A DNA stretch of 64,000 nt from Flavobacterium oncorhynchi (GTDB taxonomy: Bacteria > Bacteroidota > Bacteroidia > Flavobacteriales > Flavobacteriaceae): NCBI RefSeq assembly GCF_002217355.1, contig NZ_MUHA01000028.1, positions 99,251 through 163,250 of the forward strand. Direction: 5' to 3'. Below are positions 60,636 to 64,000 of this stretch, piece after piece (the stretch's first letter is position 1; every line of letters starts with the position of its first letter). A program made the position numbers and the translations under genes. A model generated the notes under the pieces. That model was not told the DNA's origin. It worked only from the letters and a program-made list of their open reading frames with translations, and did no database searches.

Positions 60636-62360
60636 ATGCAGCTATTTGATTGGATCGTACTTATTGTAACACTTTTATTCATAGTTGGATATGGTTCTTG
60701 GAAAACCAAAGGAAGTAAAAATGTTGAAGACTTTATTCTAGGTAATAACGAAACGCCTTGGTACACTGTAGGACTTTCGGTAATGGCAACCCAAGCCAGT
60801 GCCATTACTTTTTTATCAACTCCAGGGCAGGCTTATCATGACGGAATGGGTTTTGTGCAGTTCTATTTCGGACTGCCAATTGCAATGATAGTAATATGTG
60901 TTACTTTTATTCCGCTATATCATAAAAATAAAGTTTTTACCGCTTACGAGTTTCTTGAGAAACGTTTTGATGTAAAAACACGTTCACTTGCAGCCATTTT
61001 ATTTCTTGTTCAAAGAGGATTAGGAACTGGACTTACCATTTATGCACCCGCAATTATCCTCTCGGCACTTTTAGGTTGGAATCTTACCGTAATGAACATT
61101 ATTATTGGTGTTCTCGTTATTATTTACACATTCTCGGGCGGAACAAAAGCTGTAAACGTTACCCAGAAACAGCAAATGTTTGTGATTATGTCGGGTATGT
61201 TCATTACATTTTTCCTGATTTTGCATTATCTGCCAAATGATATGACGTTTAACAGCGCTATGCATATTGCTGGAGCAAATGATAAAATGAATATTGTTGA
61301 CTTCTCGTTTAATCCAGAAGAGAAATACACTTTTTGGAGTGGTATTACCGGAGGTTTTTTCTTAGCCCTCGCCTATTTTGGTACAGATCAATCGCAGGTT
61401 GGACGATATTTATCAGGTAAATCGATTCGTGAAAGCCAAATGGGATTAATCATGAACGGCCTTTTAAAAGTACCAATGCAGTTTTTTATTCTGCTTACAG
61501 GAGTTATGGTTTTTGTGTTTTTTCAATTCAATCCAGTTCCTTTAAATTTTAATCCAAATAACAAAACAGTAATTGAAAAATCGCCTTTTAAAGAAGAATA
61601 TCATGTTTTGGAAAAAAAGCTTAGTAAGCTTTCTGAAGATAAAAAAGTAATTAATTTATTGTACATCGATCAGTTAAATCAAGATTATGATAATCCGATT
61701 CTGCGTAAAGAATTGGTGACGCTGTCAAATAAAGAAAAAGATTTACGTGACCGCGCCAAAGAAATTATTTCGAGAGCAGATAGCCGCAGTGAAACAAACG
61801 ATAAAGATTACGTGTTTTTTCACTTCATATTGCACTATTTACCAAAAGGATTAATTGGTTTATTATTAGCTGTTATTTTATCTGCTGCAATGTCATCAAC
61901 TGCTTCAGGGTTAACCGCTTTGGCATCGACAACAGCAATAGATATTTATAAAAGAAATCTCAAAACAGAGAAATCTGAAAAACATTATCTAAATGCGACT
62001 AAATTCTTTACACTATTTTGGGGAATTATAGCGATCCTTTTTGCTTGCGTTGGAACTCTTTTTGAAAACTTAATACAGCTTGTAAATATAATTGGATCAA
62101 TATTTTATGGCACCGTTCTAGGAATATTTTTAGTTGGATTTTATTTACGTCGTGTTAAGGCAAAACCTATGTTTTACAGTGCTATCATTAGCCAGTTAAC
62201 CATTTTTGTTATATATTATTTCATGATTTATACACAAGAAAAATTAGGTTATTTATGGCTTAATTTTATTGGAGCTATCCTAACGATATTATTGTCATTG
62301 ATTATGCAGTTTTTATTCTTTAGAGAAAAAACAGATAATGATAAGGTGATTTTAGAATAA
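60636..62360 (+). CDS. Sodium:solute symporter (SSS family)
   Basis: 574 residues, about 13 membrane helices. The SSS signature is near residue 240 (FLALAYFGTDQSQVGRYLSG), and the substrate or sodium segment is SVMATQASAITFLSTPGQ (about 46-63). A cytoplasmic insert of about 80 residues (about 318-395: KSPFKEEYHVLEKKLSKLSE) is rich in charges and lies between helices, longer than in most members. The substrate could be a sugar, amino acid or carboxylate; a link to the exported PIG-L deacetylase would favour a sugar derivative (inference). Confidence 0.9.
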   Translation: MQLFDWIVLIVTLLFIVGYGSWKTKGSKNVEDFILGNNETPWYTVGLSVMATQASAITFLSTPGQAYHDGMGFVQFYFGLPIAMIVICVTFIPLYHKNKVFTAYEFLEKRFDVKTRSLAAILFLVQRGLGTGLTIYAPAIILSALLGWNLTVMNIIIGVLVIIYTFSGGTKAVNVTQKQQMFVIMSGMFITFFLILHYLPNDMTFNSAMHIAGANDKMNIVDFSFNPEEKYTFWSGITGGFFLALAYFGTDQSQVGRYLSGKSIRESQMGLIMNGLLKVPMQFFILLTGVMVFVFFQFNPVPLNFNPNNKTVIEKSPFKEEYHVLEKKLSKLSEDKKVINLLYIDQLNQDYDNPILRKELVTLSNKEKDLRDRAKEIISRADSRSETNDKDYVFFHFILHYLPKGLIGLLLAVILSAAMSSTASGLTALASTTAIDIYKRNLKTEKSEKHYLNATKFFTLFWGIIAILFACVGTLFENLIQLVNIIGSIFYGTVLGIFLVGFYLRRVKAKPMFYSAIISQLTIFVIYYFMIYTQEKLGYLWLNFIGAILTILLSLIMQFLFFREKTDNDKVILE

Positions 62361-62389
62361 TATCTTTTTGGGCTTAAGTGTTTTAGAAG

Positions 62390-62430
62390 ATCTTTGTTGA
62401 AGTTTTAAACTTTTACAAAGATTTTTTTTT
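62390..62430 (+). terminator. Terminator of the PIG-L/symporter operon
   Basis: 8-bp outer stem (62390-62397 with 62415-62422) with an inner AAGTTT/AAACTT helix, then a run of nine T residues. Confidence 0.85.
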
Positions 62431-62473
62431 GTTTGCATTCTAAATGGTTTTTAAACATCCGTATAAAATCTTC

Positions 62474-62481
62474 TATCTTTG
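62474..62481 (+). promoter_or_regulatory. -7 element for the DoxX-like gene
   Basis: TATCTTTG, a full match to TAnnTTTG. Predicted transcription start about 62486, upstream of the ATG at 62505 but downstream of an ATG at 62433, so the later start is the used one. Confidence 0.5.
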
Positions 62482-62504
62482 ACAAAACCTTCAAATCTCT
62501 AAAA

Positions 62505-62957
62505 ATGAAACCATTAACTGTTTTAATTCTCGTTTTTTTAGTTTCAGTTTTCACATTAAAATTCCTCACAAATCAATACGATATGCCAATGGCAGCAAGA
62601 ATAGCAATGTGTGTAATGCTTTGTTTTACGGCAATAGCGCATTTTGTTTTTACCAAAGGAATGGTAATGATGCTTCCTGAAAAAATCCCATTTCGAACAG
62701 AGTTGGTTTACGCAACTGGAATAATCGAAATTGTATTAGGAGTATGTCTTTTGATTTCTTCAACGAGAGTTTATTCTGGCTGGATATTAATTATATTCTT
62801 TATCTTTTTACTTCCCGCTAATATTTATGCGGCTGTAAAACATATAGATTATCAAAAAGGAACTTATGAAGGAAACGGAATCTCGTATTTGTGGTTTAGA
62901 ATTCCGCTGCAGATCGTTTTTATTATCTGGACATTTTGGTGTGCAGTTTTGTATTAA
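62505..62957 (+). CDS. DoxX-like four-helix membrane protein
   Basis: 150 residues from the ATG at 62505, a start fixed by the -7 element just upstream. Four hydrophobic segments (LTVLILVFLVSVFTLKFL, AARIAMCVMLCFTAIAHFVF, VYATGIIEIVLGVCLLIS, GWILIIFFIFLLPANIYAAV, then FRIPLQIVFIIWTFWCAVLY) fit a DoxX-type protein with the extra helix. A TGIIEIVLG segment is the family mark. Partner and function unknown. Confidence 0.82.
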   Translation: MKPLTVLILVFLVSVFTLKFLTNQYDMPMAARIAMCVMLCFTAIAHFVFTKGMVMMLPEKIPFRTELVYATGIIEIVLGVCLLISSTRVYSGWILIIFFIFLLPANIYAAVKHIDYQKGTYEGNGISYLWFRIPLQIVFIIWTFWCAVLY

Positions 62958-63065
62958 ATACATTTTCAATTTTTAGCTGTAATAAAGAATCAGGAAATAA
63001 ACTAATTGCAATATTGCTAAAATACCATATTAAATTTTGTAAATTAGTCGATTAAAAGCTTTTTC

Positions 63066-63695
63066 ATGAAAGACCTTAAGAAGTATAGTAATAAAACCAA
63101 AGCAGCCTTTGTTTTGCTGATTGTAATGCTGCTAATTTTACTTGGAAATTTTAATACACTGCAAAATTCTAAAAATGTAAACAAACATATCAATGCAATT
63201 TACAATGATCGATTGGTTGTAGCGCATTATATTTTTCAATATTCAAAGGAACTTCATTTTATAAAGGCAGAAGCTGAAAAACTGGACCTAAGTGACAATA
63301 TTAAGAAAGATGAAATTATACATACGCTGAATATCATTCATAATATTGATGATTTGTATGCTAAAACGGTTCTCACAAATAAAGAAAAACAGCATTTTGA
63401 TACATTTTTAAAATCTTGTAAAGAGATTAATAAACAAGTAGAAAATAAAGATTGGAATAAAATTGCTGTTTCGAGCGCAGAAGCTTTAAAAACACTAGAA
63501 TCATTATCGCAAATTCAGATTCAAGAAGGAAAATCACAATTAGCAAACGCTAATGCAATGTATAGTAAAAACAATAGTCTTGGTCAGCTTCAAATTGCAT
63601 TGCTTATAATTCTAGGTGGAGTAACTTGTTATCTTCTTATTGTCAAAAAAATTAAAAGAACAATTAAAATTCCCGAACCGCCAAGTTTAAACTAA
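63066..63695 (+). CDS. Membrane protein with a methyl-accepting-type four-helix sensor domain
   Basis: 209 residues with two membrane helices (AAFVLLIVMLLILLGNF at about 13-29; LQIALLIILGGVTCYLLIV at about 176-194) and a periplasmic helical domain of about 145 residues (about 30-175). The layout is that of the 4HB_MCP sensor domain. There is no cytoplasmic HAMP, kinase or MCP signalling part, and the tail after the second helix is 15 residues. It may work through another protein. Confidence 0.75.
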   Translation: MKDLKKYSNKTKAAFVLLIVMLLILLGNFNTLQNSKNVNKHINAIYNDRLVVAHYIFQYSKELHFIKAEAEKLDLSDNIKKDEIIHTLNIIHNIDDLYAKTVLTNKEKQHFDTFLKSCKEINKQVENKDWNKIAVSSAEALKTLESLSQIQIQEGKSQLANANAMYSKNNSLGQLQIALLIILGGVTCYLLIVKKIKRTIKIPEPPSLN

Positions 63696-63724
63696 GACAT
63701 AAAAGCTATTTGTAATTATTAAAC

Positions 63725-63758
63725 AAAACCACTCTGCACTTTTATTCAGAGTGGTTTT
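63725..63758. terminator. Terminator between the sensor-like and DUF1328 genes
   Basis: Perfect 12-bp stem (63725-63736 with 63747-63758), 10-nt loop; A- and T-runs in the stem ends. Confidence 0.85.
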
Positions 63759-63776
63759 GTTGTTTAAGCTAAGCTT

Positions 63777-63938
63777 CTAAACACTTTTTCGTCCGCTAAC
63801 GAGCGAAATAACAAATAACACGAGAAATATAAAAAATAAAATTTTTGCTATACTAGCGGCTCCAGCGGCAATTCCGCCAAAACCAAATATTCCTGCAATA
63901 ATTGCCAGAATAATAAATATGACTGTCCATCGTAACAT
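63777..63938 (-). CDS. DUF1328 (UPF0391) small membrane protein
   Basis: 53 residues, ATG at 63936-63938, stop TAG at 63777-63779. Two hydrophobic helices (TVIFIILAIIAGIFGFGGIA and ILFFIFLVLFVISLVSGRK) with the family segment GFGGIAAGAASIAK between. The start MLRWTVIF is typical of DUF1328/YtjA proteins. Function unknown. Gene callers often skip it because of its length. The region to the window end (63939-64000) holds its upstream sequence only. Confidence 0.9.
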   Translation of the reverse strand: MLRWTVIFIILAIIAGIFGFGGIAAGAASIAKILFFIFLVLFVISLVSGRKSV

Positions 63939-64000
63939 AATAAATAATTTTAGTTAATATCGATTTTGTTTGTTTCTCACCTATTCTACTCAAGTGACAT

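Noticed and set aside
1..64000. tRNA, rRNA, CRISPR, prophage, insertion sequence or defence island
   Set aside because: No cloverleaf, ribosomal, integrase, transposase, Cas or known defence genes were seen in the window.

Overview
This window looks like the chromosome of a Flavobacterium-type member of the Bacteroidota. It is AT-rich and its promoters fit the TTG / TAnnTTTG pattern of that phylum. Shine-Dalgarno sequences are rarely evident, and many secreted proteins have signal peptides ending in A-Q. The gene set (menaquinone synthesis, a fused CcsBA, YpdA, a RecQ with a C-terminal helix-turn-helix, a geranylgeranylglycerol-phosphate-synthase-type UbiA protein) is ordinary for free-living flavobacteria. 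I see no rRNA, tRNA, prophage, insertion sequence or CRISPR array. Apart from the two window ends, the genes look intact.

Layout. 1-4.5 kb: the 3' part of a CBS/DUF294 nucleotidyltransferase coupled to a degenerate DnaQ-fold exonuclease, then proline dehydrogenase and aroB. 4.5-7.8 kb: a polyamine block made of a possible leaderless 59-codon ORF, speA, a deoxyhypusine-synthase-like protein without the usual catalytic lysine, and an acidic-tailed protein. 7.8-15.4 kb: recQ, DinB, ppc, an Lrp-type regulator, and an M14 carboxypeptidase divergent from an XRE-type regulator; near-identical palindromes cover both -7 elements of that divergent pair. 15.9-23.6 kb: an acyltransferase, a run of envelope and small-molecule genes, an APC permease, a class V aminotransferase and msrA. 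23.7-28.6 kb: selO, ypdA, a CYTH triphosphatase and an OmpA/HhH pair. 28.6-39 kb: the menaquinone genes menC, menA, menB and menD on the minus strand, with unrelated genes between them, plus cvfB and an M28 peptidase. 39-44.7 kb: a thioredoxin-like protein, an acetyltransferase, a hydrolase, glutathione peroxidase, and an ECF sigma/anti-sigma pair. 44.8-50.2 kb: a DoxX protein, an arsR/DUF6428/arsenate-reductase-like cluster and ccsBA. 50.5-57.8 kb: a run of plus-strand housekeeping and envelope genes (DUF2520, KdsC-like, UbiA, Maf, MscS, AI-2E, an outer-membrane barrel, a His-rich secreted protein). 58-64 kb: a PIG-L deacetylase, a 35-residue membrane peptide, a sodium:solute symporter, small membrane proteins and a DUF1328 protein.

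The most interesting parts are outside the large genes. (i) The 0.8-kb gap between menB and cvfB holds what looks like a complete unannotated RNA gene of about 240 nt, with a promoter, complementary ends and a terminator. (ii) The 0.84-kb gap before the ECF sigma gene holds a 44-codon ORF followed by nested long-range helices and a terminator, all on the minus strand. (iii) The speA leader, the XRE/M14 operators, a sigma-54-like promoter before a His-rich protein and a 35-aa membrane peptide before the symporter are small elements that gene callers miss. (iv) Convergent intergenic gaps are filled by different imperfect inverted repeats, two of which supply the stop codon of a neighbouring gene.

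All function calls come from reading protein sequence and motifs by eye. No database search was run.
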